64,000 bases of DNA from Enterococcus caccae ATCC BAA-1240 (GTDB lineage: Bacteria; Bacillota; Bacilli; Lactobacillales; Enterococcaceae): assembly GCF_000407145.1 (NCBI RefSeq), contig NZ_KE136473.1:621827-685826 (forward strand), written 5' to 3'. Below, piece after piece: positions 43,601-51,180 of the stretch. Both the position numbers and the translations under genes were made by a program. The number at the start of each line of letters is the position of its first letter. The first letter of the stretch is position 1. A model generated the notes under the pieces. That model was not told the DNA's origin. It saw nothing but the letters and a program-made list of their open reading frames with translations, and did not search any database.

Positions 43601-44878
43601 TTACAGCATGAAGAACCGGAGAAAATAATCTTTACCAAAGAAATGAAAAAGACTCACACATTATTACTACCAATGCTTAGTCCCATCCATCAATCAGGGC
43701 TAGTTGATGTGGCTTTAAAAGCTTCTGGGTATAATGTTGTTTGTTTACCAGCAGATGATCGTGAGGCTGTAAATGTGGGATTGAAATATGTTAATAATGA
43801 CGCCTGCTATCCAGCAATCATTTCAATCGGACAATTAGTTGAAGCTTTGGAAAGTGGCGAATATGATTTAAATCATGTAAGTGTGATGATGACGCAAACA
43901 GGCGGTGGATGCCGTGCAACAAACTATATACCGCTTTTAAGAAAAGCGTTGAATGATGCTGGTTTTCCTCAGGTGCCGGTAGTATCAGTTTCAATGGGAA
44001 ATAAAGGTGTAGAGTCTAATCCGGGATTTAAGTTTACTTTGCCTATGTTGAAACGTGTTGCCGTAGCTTTTTTATACGGAGATTTATTTGAACGGGTCGT
44101 TTATCGAACACGTCCTTATGAAACAGAAGTCGGAATGATTGATGCGCTTCATACGAAATGGTTGAAACAAATCGAGAAAAATGTGCGGAATGGTTCATTG
44201 ACCTTATTCAACCGCAATATGAAAAAGATCATCAAGGAATTTGATGAGGTACCGCTAAACGAAGTCAAAAAAACAAAAGTTGGTGTTGTTGGAGAAATTT
44301 TGGTGAAATACTCACCGACCGCCAACAATGATATTGTTCGTTTACTAGAGGCTGAAGGAGCAGAGGCAGTAGTGCCTGATATTGTTGGTTTTATGAATTA
44401 CTCTTTGTATAATCAAATTTGGAAATACGAGAATATGGGCATGTCTAAAAAAAGTAAAAACTTAGCTCAATTTGCGATTCGAATCATCGAATATGTTGAA
44501 AAACCAATGGACAAGGCCCTTAAAAATTCAAAACGGTTTGAAGGAATAAGTTCTATTCATGAATTAGCAGAAGATGCAGGTAAAATTCTTTCAATCGGAA
44601 ATCATACTGGAGAAGGTTGGTTCTTAACAGGAGAAATGATCGAGTTATTGAAATCAGATGTAAACAACATTGTCTGTATGCAACCGTTTGGGTGCCTGCC
44701 AAACCATGTTGTCGGAAAAGGTGTCATCAAGGAGTTGCGACGTCAATATCCAAAAGCAAACATTGCACCGATTGATTACGATCCGGGCGTTTCCTTAGTC
44801 AATCAACTAAATCGGATTCGTTTGATGATGGCAACAGCAAATAAAATGTTGGATGAAGAAAAGATCGTTCATAAATAA
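40628..44878 (+). CDS. Large (R)-2-hydroxyglutaryl-CoA dehydratase activase-type fusion protein
   Basis: 1416 residues from ATG 40628 (SD AAGGAG). Two tandem BcrAD/BadFG ASKHA ATPase domains: ~1-260 (IDVGSTTVKLVIIDE, GSCAGGTGAF) and ~315-575 (GIDAGSTTTKVTLIDE, DIGGQDMKA, ACSSGCGSF). These Cys positions bind the bridging [4Fe-4S] in dimeric activases. Then a DUF2229 region (HCGLCENNCMM..GNRCERG) and dehydratase-like domains to the C-terminus (NDACYPA, QTGGGCRATNYI, PFGCLPNH). Such long fusions occur in Bacillota and archaea; the electron acceptor and substrate are unknown. ATP-driven low-potential electron transfer is inferred. Monocistronic, divergent from TetR. Confidence 0.85.
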   Translation: MTIRAGIDVGSTTVKLVIIDEENHTKFAKYERHYSDVKAATEKVLNEAMNELGEETPITVTITGSGGMGLADVLNISFVQEVIACTKTVEKIIPETDVAIELGGEDAKITFFEGALEQRMNGSCAGGTGAFIDQMAVLLKTDANGVNELAKNYQTIYPIASRCGVFAKTDVQPLINEGAAKEDISASIFQAVVNQTIAGLAAGRKIKGKIAFLGGPLFFMSELRKRFIETLDVKPEDVIFPENPQLFVAMGAAIYSEGANSTTLSDLIQRLTKGDQEQLKPTDTLEPLFQNEEELEAFRERHNQAKAQERSLADHHGVAFLGIDAGSTTTKVTLIDEEGKLLFSFYGNNQGQPLETTMRVLKELYKQLPKDVFIGKSAVTGYGEHLIKNALKVDIGEVETMAHYKAANHFQPGVDFILDIGGQDMKAMTIKDGVLSSIQLNEACSSGCGSFIETFAKSLNFDVKNFAIEALSSKAPVDLGSRCTVFMNSKVKQVQKEGASVGDISAGLSYSVIKNALYKVIKVRRPEELGKKIVCQGGTFYNEAVLRAFEMISEREVVRPSIAGLMGAYGAALIALENYEIGEETTILGLEELDTFTADKEFTHCGLCENNCMMTVTIFSDGRQFVTGNRCERGARIKVKREDRKVNLVDYKYRKLFKYRPLKEKEAVYGRIGIPRVLNMYENYPLWHTFFTDLGFRVELSPRSNKELYEQGMETIPSDTACYPAKISHGHIQALVDSQVPMIFYPGVVFERQESAEADNHFNCPIVQSYPDVIRNNVDDIRDGKVDYRNPYINLANEASVAKVLSETFADLGISAVQVTQALRHGYEELDAFKEDIRNKGEETLVMLNQKGEKGIVLSGRPYHLDPEINHGIADVITQEGFHVLTEDSISHLSDVGNLRVVNQWVYHSRLYAAARVVAKSKNLELVQLNSFGCGLDAVTTDQVEEIMTQYGKIYTVLKIDEGSNLGAIRIRLRSLKAAVGEREKMNFKPKLQHEEPEKIIFTKEMKKTHTLLLPMLSPIHQSGLVDVALKASGYNVVCLPADDREAVNVGLKYVNNDACYPAIISIGQLVEALESGEYDLNHVSVMMTQTGGGCRATNYIPLLRKALNDAGFPQVPVVSVSMGNKGVESNPGFKFTLPMLKRVAVAFLYGDLFERVVYRTRPYETEVGMIDALHTKWLKQIEKNVRNGSLTLFNRNMKKIIKEFDEVPLNEVKKTKVGVVGEILVKYSPTANNDIVRLLEAEGAEAVVPDIVGFMNYSLYNQIWKYENMGMSKKSKNLAQFAIRIIEYVEKPMDKALKNSKRFEGISSIHELAEDAGKILSIGNHTGEGWFLTGEMIELLKSDVNNIVCMQPFGCLPNHVVGKGVIKELRRQYPKANIAPIDYDPGVSLVNQLNRIRLMMATANKMLDEEKIVHK

Positions 44879-45075
44879 TGAGGTTGTAACAGAAGTATTT
44901 AGCTCCCGAAAATAAGAAGAAACTAAGGAAACTTGTGCTTCCAATTTTTGTGACCAAGTAGGTACTGTGCAACAATGTTTATCTGCGACGAGCCTTTAGC
45001 GAGAAAGCATCAACTCGTTCCTCGTTGTGTTTTACAGCAATTTCAGCTTATTTCCTAAGGATTACTTCTGCTTGC
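44879..45075. repeat. Dispersed intergenic repeat containing a nested second element
   Basis: Outer copy: GAGGTTGTAACAGAAGTATTTAG, CCCGAAAATAAG, CCAATTTTTGTG, then interruption, then CAGCAATTTCAGCTTATTTCC and ATTACTTCTGCTTGCGCTGTTTATTC. The interruption from 44953 opens with ACCAAGTAGGTACTGT, the same word found at 49474. Confidence 0.65.
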
Positions 45076-45093
45076 GCTGTTTATTCAGAATTA

Positions 45094-45142
45094 GGGTGTG
45101 AAACAAAAGTGAAGGATACTTTTGTTTCACGCCTTTTTAGTA
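45094..45142 (+). terminator. Terminator
   Basis: GGTGTGAAACAAAAGT pairs with ACTTTTGTTTCACGCC (one G-U), then TTTTT. It follows the repeat, as hairpins do after several other copies. The 210 bases to the next gene are AT-rich and hold nothing else obvious. Confidence 0.85.
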
Positions 45143-45355
45143 GTAATTGATTTGAACTAGGAAACTTTATTGGGATTTTACTTTCTTTATTCGTATGTTT
45201 CGTTATACAATAGACTTAATGACCAAAAAACATTCTCATTTTAAGCATACCAAATTATTATTCTGAAGCCTTCCTTTACTGGAATTTGGAACTTTGTGGT
45301 TGTTTGTGAGGTATATACCAGTTATAATGGAAGGGAATAAAAAGGAGGAAATAAG

Positions 45356-46063
45356 ATGGTGTCAAGTTTACCAGTTTATATTCAAATCCACGATAAAATT
45401 AAAGAAGATATTGAACATGGTGTTTGGAAGATCGGAGACAGGCTTCCATCAGAGCGTGAATTAGCGATTCATTTCAGTGTTAGTCGTATGACATTGCGGC
45501 AAGCCATTCAAACACTTGCTGATGAAGGGATTTTAGAGCGTAAGATTGGGTCTGGGACCTATGTTGCCCGAAAAAAAGTTCAAGAAAAAATGACAGGAAC
45601 AACCAGTTTTACCGATATTATGTTGTCTCAAAATCGGGTACCCTCCAGCCGGACAGTTTCCTATTATGTAGCCAAGCCAAGTTCTAGTGAAATGGAAAAA
45701 CTGAATCTAAAAGAAAATGAACAAATCGTACGTATGGAACGAGTTCGTTTTGCCGACGATTTACCAATCTGTTTTGAAGTGGCTAGCGTTCCATATTCTT
45801 TAGTTGATCAATACAGTAAGGCAGAAATCACAAATTCGTTTTATAAAACCTTAGAACAAAAAGGCGGAAACAAAATAGGTCATGCGAATCAAACGATTTC
45901 AGCAATGTTAGCGTCAGAACAAATCGCCGACTATTTAAAAATTAAACGTGGAGATGCGATTCTTCGCTTACGCCAAATTTCTTATTTTGAAAACGGTACA
46001 CCATTTGAATACGTAAGAACGCAATATGTGGGAAATCGTTTTGAATTTTACTTAGAAAAATAA
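45356..46063 (+). CDS. GntR/HutC family regulator with UTRA domain
   Basis: 235 residues. Winged HTH ~8-72 (IKEDIEHGVWKIGDRLPSERELAIHFSVSRMTLRQAIQTL) and a UTRA effector domain ~90-230 (RVPSSRTVSYYVA..RMERVRFADDLPICFEVASVPYSL). These usually sense sugar phosphates. SD AAAGGAGG. Stands alone, so the target is unknown. Confidence 0.9.
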   Translation: MVSSLPVYIQIHDKIKEDIEHGVWKIGDRLPSERELAIHFSVSRMTLRQAIQTLADEGILERKIGSGTYVARKKVQEKMTGTTSFTDIMLSQNRVPSSRTVSYYVAKPSSSEMEKLNLKENEQIVRMERVRFADDLPICFEVASVPYSLVDQYSKAEITNSFYKTLEQKGGNKIGHANQTISAMLASEQIADYLKIKRGDAILRLRQISYFENGTPFEYVRTQYVGNRFEFYLEK

Positions 46064-46069
46064 TCGAAA

Positions 46070-46130
46070 AAACTGAATGTTTCTGACTCATTGGATTTAA
46101 GAGTTAGAAACATTCAGTTATATTTTTATT
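46070..46130. terminator. Bidirectional terminator
   Basis: AACTGAATGTTTCT..ACTC pairs with GAGT..AGAAACATTCAGTT; T-rich on both sides, between convergent genes. Confidence 0.8.
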
Positions 46131-46632
46131 TTGTTAAATCGATTTTTTTATGGATCCAATAAAGCAGAATGCCACCAACAGACATTGATAATAACTCACC
46201 AATTCCAACCGTAAGCCATGTATAAAAAAAAGGCAGTTGGTAAAAATAAGTCAATTGTGCAGCAACTGTAAACATTGAAAGCGAACAGATCATCGCAGTT
46301 ATAACCATTTTTTTAATCGGACTTTTTAGGTGCTTAGTGATGTAATAAGATAAAAGTAAAACGACGAGCGTTGATAAGCTGCCGATAATAACATCAACTA
46401 AGCCTAGTGGTGAAGCAAAATTGGAGATAGCTACACCTAAAGTTACGGCGCCAATATAACGCTTATTAAAAAGCGGTAAGTAGTTGAACAGCTCCGAAAA
46501 CCTAAGTTGAACTGCCCCAAAACTAAAGGGTGCTAAAAAAATAGTGACAACAACATAAAGTGCGGTGATTAAAGCCATTTTCGTCAGTGATATGACAGAC
46601 CAGGCTTCGGTCTGAGAGTTTGAATGATTCAT
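46126..46632 (-). CDS. queT: QueT-family queuosine precursor transporter (ECF S component)
   Basis: 168 residues from minus-strand ATG 46632 (SD AAAGGAG, 7-base spacing; an earlier ATG at 46659 lies in a palindrome with no SD). About five membrane helices with ALYVVVTIFLAPFSFGAVQLRFSELFNYLPLF, the QueT signature. As an S component it would share the general ECF energising module to import preQ1 or a related queuosine precursor. The leader carries an unusual structure (see separate entry). Confidence 0.88.
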   Translation of the reverse strand: MNHSNSQTEAWSVISLTKMALITALYVVVTIFLAPFSFGAVQLRFSELFNYLPLFNKRYIGAVTLGVAISNFASPLGLVDVIIGSLSTLVVLLLSYYITKHLKSPIKKMVITAMICSLSMFTVAAQLTYFYQLPFFYTWLTVGIGELLSMSVGGILLYWIHKKIDLTK

Positions 46633-46649
46633 TTGTATTCTCCTTTGTA

Positions 46650-46725
46650 AAACAGACATCTGTTTTAGTAATAACTATGACCAAAGGAAGTGACAGAAAG
46701 GGACTGCCAGCTGAAGTGTCATAGT
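46650..46725 (-). promoter_or_regulatory. Structured queT leader, possible riboswitch or operator
   Basis: Minus strand, 5' to 3': ACTATGAC and GTCATAGT (46723-46716 and 46679-46672) form a perfect 8-bp closing stem around ~36 bases. A second hairpin then follows, AAAACAGA-TG-TCTGTTTT, ending three bases before the SD. Known preQ1-I and preQ1-II consensus words were not found. Confidence 0.45.
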
Positions 46726-46800
46726 GTGAATTGCTTCACTGAAATTCATATTAATGGAAATTATGTTATTTGTAAAGTAAGGGATAAAATTTCATGGCGA

Positions 46801-47565
46801 TTACTTTTCTAGCCAACCGCCATCGATTGTCATGACAGTTCCATGAATATAGTCTGCCTGCTCACTAGCCAAAAAGAGTGTTAGAGAAGCAACTTCTTCA
46901 GGTTTGGCCCACCGTCCAGCAGGAGTTTCATTGGCAACCCATTTGGCCATTGTTCCATCACCAGCAAAATCAGCAGCGTTCATAGGCGTTTGGATCGCAC
47001 CAGGGGCAATTGCATTTGCACGAATTCCTTTTCGAATGTAGTCATGATCTAATTGCTTAGTGTAGCCGATAATAGCATGTTTTGAAGCGGTATAAGCAGC
47101 GCCGCCACCGCCAGCTACCATGCCGGCAATTGAGGCCATGTTGATGATCACACCCTGTTTTTGTGCAATCATTTGCGGTAAAATTTGATTAGTAATTAAA
47201 AAAGTTCCCTTTAAATTAATGCCTAAAACACGATCCCACAAAGCTTCTGTCGTTTCCAATGTCGGTGTATAATCATCTAAAATGCCTGCTGTATTCAATA
47301 AAATTTGAATCGTGCCAAATGATTCGTTTGCTTTTTTCACCGCAATTGAAATCTGATCTTCTTTTGTAACATCACCTGTACAAGCGATAAATTTTCCAGA
47401 GGCTGTTTTTACATGTTCAGCTGTTTGGCTCAGACCCATTTGATCCAAGTCCATTCCTAAGACATTGGCGCCTTGTTTTACAAAAGAAATTGCTTGAGCT
47501 TGTCCTATACCAGAAGCAGCTCCTGTCACAAAAATCGTTTTTCCTTGGTACTCATCGAAGTGCAT
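46801..47565 (-). CDS. Short-chain dehydrogenase/reductase
   Basis: 254 residues from ATG 47565 (SD AAAGGAG). Classical SDR: TGAASGIGQA NAD(P) motif, NTAG (NNAG variant), catalytic Ser in MASIAGM, YTASK (YxxxK) and PGAIQTPM; C-terminal HGTVMTIDGGW. Of the 3-oxoacyl-ACP reductase/3-hydroxybutyrate dehydrogenase-like branch; the substrate is not known. Monocistronic or following the two genes upstream on the same strand. Confidence 0.88.
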   Translation of the reverse strand: MHFDEYQGKTIFVTGAASGIGQAQAISFVKQGANVLGMDLDQMGLSQTAEHVKTASGKFIACTGDVTKEDQISIAVKKANESFGTIQILLNTAGILDDYTPTLETTEALWDRVLGINLKGTFLITNQILPQMIAQKQGVIINMASIAGMVAGGGGAAYTASKHAIIGYTKQLDHDYIRKGIRANAIAPGAIQTPMNAADFAGDGTMAKWVANETPAGRWAKPEEVASLTLFLASEQADYIHGTVMTIDGGWLEK

Positions 47566-47642
47566 AGTGATGCTCCTTTTCTTTATAATCAAAGAAAAGC
47601 TAGTCCAACTTGTTTTAAGTGTTCTAGCTTCTTATCCATTTG

Positions 47643-47879
47643 TTAATCAGCGTCCACAAGTTTCCAGTCTTCTGCCAATACATCACAAGGGGTTGGTGAA
47701 AACATACTATATCCTTCGTCAGATGTTTTGATTAAAAAATAAGGAGTAACTGGCAGAAAAGTGCCTTCTGAGGTACCAATTTCATCTCTAAGTTCAATAT
47801 ACAATTCAAATCCGCTCCAGCCTTCTCTTATCGCTTTGGTCCCATTTTTAATATGTGGTAATACTTCTTCAAATGTCAT
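47643..47879 (-). CDS. DUF2829 / Tad2-like domain protein
   Basis: 78 residues: TFEEVLPHIKNGTKAIREGWSGFELYIELRD..PYFLIKT..FSPTPCDVLAEDWKLV, the full DUF2829 pattern (GWxG, PYxxxKT, SxxDxLAxDW). The family includes phage Tad2, which sequesters the Thoeris signalling nucleotide. Here it is chromosomal, overlapping the yigZ-like gene by 11 bases and with no phage genes nearby, so it may have a host role. Family call from recognised pattern; ligand unknown. Confidence 0.75.
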   Translation of the reverse strand: MTFEEVLPHIKNGTKAIREGWSGFELYIELRDEIGTSEGTFLPVTPYFLIKTSDEGYSMFSPTPCDVLAEDWKLVDAD

Positions 47880-48528
47880 TTATTTGCTCCTTTTTTGTGA
47901 TTGGTAGTTCATGATATGAACATTCGCCTTCTTCAAATGTAACCTGTCCGTTTAATAGTTCGATGATCTCCGCCATAAATTTTTCAGATTTTGGTTCATC
48001 AACAAGGCAAATGACGTCAACCTGCTCCCCGTAAATCGTATCTTTTAAGGTATAAGGTGTATGCTCCATAAAATTTTGAACACTGCCTAAATTGGGGTAG
48101 CTAATTGCTAAACGAATTTCTTGCTGCAATTTGCCTTCGACTAAGCCGATATCAGCTAATGCATGTGAAACGGCATGACTATATGCTCGAATCAGTCCGC
48201 CAGCGCCTAATTTAGTTCCACCAAAGTAACGGGTAACAACGGCCACAACATTAATCAATTCCTGCTTTTTCAAAACCTCTAGCATCGGAATACCAGCTGT
48301 GCCACTTGGCTCACCGTCATCATTGCTACGCTGGATATCATTTTGCTCACCAATCACAAAAGCGCTACAATTATGATTGGCTTTCCAATGTTCTTTTTTC
48401 TTTTGAGCAATAAATTCCTTTGCTTCCTCTTCTGAGTAGACTCGTTTAAGAGAACAGATAAATCGCGATTTTTTTATCTCGATTTCACTTTCTCCATCAG
48501 AGCGGATGGTAAAATAACTTTCAAGCAT
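47869..48528 (-). CDS. YigZ/IMPACT family protein
   Basis: 219 residues. N-terminal UPF0029/IMPACT domain with KSRFICSLKRV, AFVIG, DDGEPSGTAGIPMLEVL and VVTRYFGGTKLGAGGLIRAYSHAV; C-terminal ferredoxin-like DUF1949 domain. Linked to translation or stress in other bacteria; precise role uncertain. Its 3' end overlaps the DUF2829 gene, so the two are co-translated. Confidence 0.9.
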   Translation of the reverse strand: MLESYFTIRSDGESEIEIKKSRFICSLKRVYSEEEAKEFIAQKKKEHWKANHNCSAFVIGEQNDIQRSNDDGEPSGTAGIPMLEVLKKQELINVVAVVTRYFGGTKLGAGGLIRAYSHAVSHALADIGLVEGKLQQEIRLAISYPNLGSVQNFMEHTPYTLKDTIYGEQVDVICLVDEPKSEKFMAEIIELLNGQVTFEEGECSYHELPITKKEQINDI

Positions 48529-48723
48529 TTGCTCAGTCCTTTACTTCATAATAGTTTAAGTATAGAAAAAATAAACAAGAGAAGCAACCATTCTCTTTAT
48601 GATTGACAAGAGAGCTTCATTTGCTTCTTGGAAATTTTATGAGATAATGATAAAAAAGCATTATAATATGTTTAGAGAAACTAAATTTTTTTCGAGTAGA
48701 GCTGATATAAAGGAGTGAATGAT

Positions 48724-49011
48724 TTGGTAAAAGAACGTCAAAAGAAATATGATAGCGTTACCCATTATTTAGCGACAAATGGTGGTTCTCAAGTAACTCT
48801 AACCTTTACTCAGTTTGACGAGTTACTTTTTCCTCACTCAGGACTTCCTAGAACAGCACGAACAGATGGGGATTGGTGGGCAAATGATCATAAACATCCT
48901 GAAAAAGGGGCCTATGGCTGGCTCAATGCTGGTTATCAAGTTGCACAAGTCAACCTTGAAAAAGAATATATAGTTTTTAATAAACTACTTAAATCAAATT
49001 GGCTTTTTTAA
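48724..49011 (+). CDS. DUF7662-type small protein
   Basis: 95 residues from TTG 48724 (SD AAAGGAG, 8-base spacing). The pattern YDSVTHYLA...VTLTFTQFDELL...LPRTARTDGDWWANDHKH..AYGWLNAGYQVAQVNLEKEYIVF matches the DUF7662 domain (LTF, ExL, LPxxAR, WWAND, AW..AG), which also occurs fused to nucleases. Here it stands alone. Function unknown. Confidence 0.65.
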   Translation: MVKERQKKYDSVTHYLATNGGSQVTLTFTQFDELLFPHSGLPRTARTDGDWWANDHKHPEKGAYGWLNAGYQVAQVNLEKEYIVFNKLLKSNWLF

Positions 49012-49123
49012 ACCAAAAGATAACAATTTGACAAAAGCAGGAAGCGTTGACAAAAGCTTGCCTCTTACTATATTATGATTAGATAGAATACAAAGATAGG
49101 ATTAGAAAAAGGAGATGGAGAAA

Positions 49124-49450
49124 ATGGCTAAAAAAACAATTATGCTTGTATGTTCTGCAGGGATGAGTACAAGTTTACTGGTAACGAAAATGCAAAAAGC
49201 CGCAGATGCACAAGGATTGGATGCAGATATATTTGCAGTTTCTGCTTCTGATGCAGACAATAATTTAGAGAGTAAACCTGTAGATGTATTATTATTAGGC
49301 CCGCAAGTTCGTTTTATGAAAGGCGACTTTGAGAAACGCCTAGCACCAAAAGGAATTCCACTAGAAGTAATCAACATGGCAGATTATGGTATGATGAACG
49401 GCGAAAAAGTTCTACAACAAGCCTTAAACTTAATAGGAAATAATGAATAA
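49124..49450 (+). CDS. PTS lactose/cellobiose-family IIB subunit
   Basis: 108 residues from ATG 49124 (SD AAAAGGAG). Opening KTIMLVCSAGMSTSLLV with the phosphorylated Cys (~residue 10), then VLLLGPQVRFM and the GMMNGEKVLQQAL end. Accepts phosphate from IIA and passes it to sugar at IIC. It is orphaned here; it could serve the IIC at 21971, which also lacks partners. That link is inference. Confidence 0.9.
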   Translation: MAKKTIMLVCSAGMSTSLLVTKMQKAADAQGLDADIFAVSASDADNNLESKPVDVLLLGPQVRFMKGDFEKRLAPKGIPLEVINMADYGMMNGEKVLQQALNLIGNNE

Positions 49451-49640
49451 AATGGAAGTGTTTAACGCCGAGAACCAAGTAGGTACTGTTTAACATCAAT
49501 TCGTATCAGAGAGCAATGTATCTTTCAGACACATTGTATTGTGCATCATCGAATCATTTTGCTCTTCGTGATTGACAACAATGTGATCGAAGTGCAACAT
49601 AGTAGTTGCTTTTTCTAGCCACTTATTCAGATATAAAGCC
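49450..49640. repeat. Dispersed intergenic repeat disrupted by a nested element
   Basis: AATGGAAGTGTTTAACGCCGAGA is the left end of the outer repeat; ACCAAGTAGGTACTGT (49474) then starts inserted DNA; TAGTAGTTGCTTTTTCTAGCC and CTTATTCAGATA end the outer copy. The insert holds a large imperfect hairpin (CAATGTATCTTTCAGACACATTG). Confidence 0.6.
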
Positions 49641-49684
49641 CGAAGCAAAACGAATGTTTAGTTTTGTTTCGGGCTTATTTTTGT
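49634..49684 (+). terminator. Terminator
   Basis: AAGCCCGAAGCAAAAC pairs with GTTTTGTTTCGGGCTT, followed by ATTTTTG. Confidence 0.88.
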
Positions 49685-49851
49685 ATTCTTGAAAAAAGTA
49701 TTCACCTTAGTGAAATTTGAGCAATAGTATAAGCTCAGTTGTTCTGTTCAAAAAGTAGTACAGTTGAGTTTTTTCGTAATCCCTCCAATGAATTTTGCTA
49801 TTTTGAAAAAAATAGAGCAAAAAAGGCGTAGATTAATTATGGAGGGGAAAA

Positions 49852-51180
49852 ATGCAAGAACTATGGGGAAGAAAAGTTTTAAAAAAAGAAATTAGGGATA
49901 GCGAACGAATCAATGAAGAAGGTCTAACTCTACCAACAATGAAAGAGTTAAATGAAAGGGAGATACAATGTTTACGTTGTGGTCAGGTCCAACTGAAGCA
50001 GCGTGTACAATTAATGAATCAGCACTACTATTGTCCTGAGTGCATTCAACTAGGTAGGGTAGATACTGGACAGTTTTTTTATCATTTACCAGAACCAGAT
50101 TCTATTACAAGGAAGGTCCACTTTGCTTGGCAGGGCACATTAACTAGAGGACAGCAACAAGTCTCAGATGAGTTACTAGCTTCAGTAAAAAAAGCAGAGT
50201 CTAGAATGATTTGGGCAGTTACTGGTGCTGGGAAAACAGAGATGTTGTTTGAAAGTATTCACTACTCTTTAGAGTGTGGGTATCGGGTTGGCATTGCCTC
50301 ACCTAGAGTGGATGTTTGTCTGGAGCTTTTTCCAAGAATAAAGGCTGTCTTTCCAGAGGAAGCAGCGCTTCTTCTTCATGGAAAGATGGAAGAAGGCTAC
50401 CGCTATACAAAGCTAGTAGTTTGTACAACACATCAACTACTACGATTTTATCAGGCTTTTGATGTGTTGATCATTGATGAAGTAGATGCTTTTCCGTTTG
50501 TGGATAATCCATTATTGCAATTCGGTGTAACACAAGCAATTAAACAAAAAAGTTCACTCATTTATCTTACAGCGACACCAACCGAAGAATTAACTAAAAA
50601 ATCAGATCAAAAGGAACTCGAAATAAGTATTCTACCTGCTCGTTATCATAGAAGAGTGTTACCAGTACCTAAAATAAAATGGTGTCGTCATTGGCAAGAA
50701 AAAATCAAGAAAGGCAAGAGTCCTAAAACCTTAGTAGATACAATTCGTACACTTGTAAGTAAAAATGATGTCTTGATTTTTTGTCCCAGTATTTCTTTGA
50801 TGGAGCAGCTGAAAGAAGCGGTGGAAAAAAAATTTCCAGAAATACCATCAGCTAGTGTTCATTCGCAGGATTCCTATCGGCTAGAAAAAGTTCTAAGAAT
50901 GAGAAATAAAGAATACAGAATCCTTATGACTTCAACTATTTTAGAACGTGGTGTGACATTTGATGGTGTTTCTGTGATTGTGTTGGGTGCTAACCATGAG
51001 GTCTTTGCTACTTCTGCTCTTGTTCAAATTGCTGGCAGAGTAGATCGTAGAGAGGAATATACTGCAGGTGAAGTCTGGTTTTTACATGATGGTTGCACAA
51101 AAGCGATGAGAGAAGCAATCAAGCAGATTAAAAAAATGAATACTTTAGGAGTAGAGCGAGGATTGATTGATGAAATGTAA
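49852..51180 (+). CDS. comFA: Competence helicase ComFA
   Basis: 442 residues. N-terminal four-Cys zinc motif (CLRCGQVQ..YYCPECI), DEAD-type ATPase with Walker A TGAGKTE (~residue 127), DEVDAFP (DEAD variant), SAT-like LTATP and helicase motif VI QIAGRVDRR. It drives single-stranded DNA import during natural transformation. SD GGAGGGG. Overlaps comFC by 11 bases. Confidence 0.95.
   Translation: MQELWGRKVLKKEIRDSERINEEGLTLPTMKELNEREIQCLRCGQVQLKQRVQLMNQHYYCPECIQLGRVDTGQFFYHLPEPDSITRKVHFAWQGTLTRGQQQVSDELLASVKKAESRMIWAVTGAGKTEMLFESIHYSLECGYRVGIASPRVDVCLELFPRIKAVFPEEAALLLHGKMEEGYRYTKLVVCTTHQLLRFYQAFDVLIIDEVDAFPFVDNPLLQFGVTQAIKQKSSLIYLTATPTEELTKKSDQKELEISILPARYHRRVLPVPKIKWCRHWQEKIKKGKSPKTLVDTIRTLVSKNDVLIFCPSISLMEQLKEAVEKKFPEIPSASVHSQDSYRLEKVLRMRNKEYRILMTSTILERGVTFDGVSVIVLGANHEVFATSALVQIAGRVDRREEYTAGEVWFLHDGCTKAMREAIKQIKKMNTLGVERGLIDEM

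Noticed and set aside
46650-46725. preQ1-I or preQ1-II riboswitch
   Set aside because: The consensus words of those classes were not found; kept only as an unclassified structured leader.
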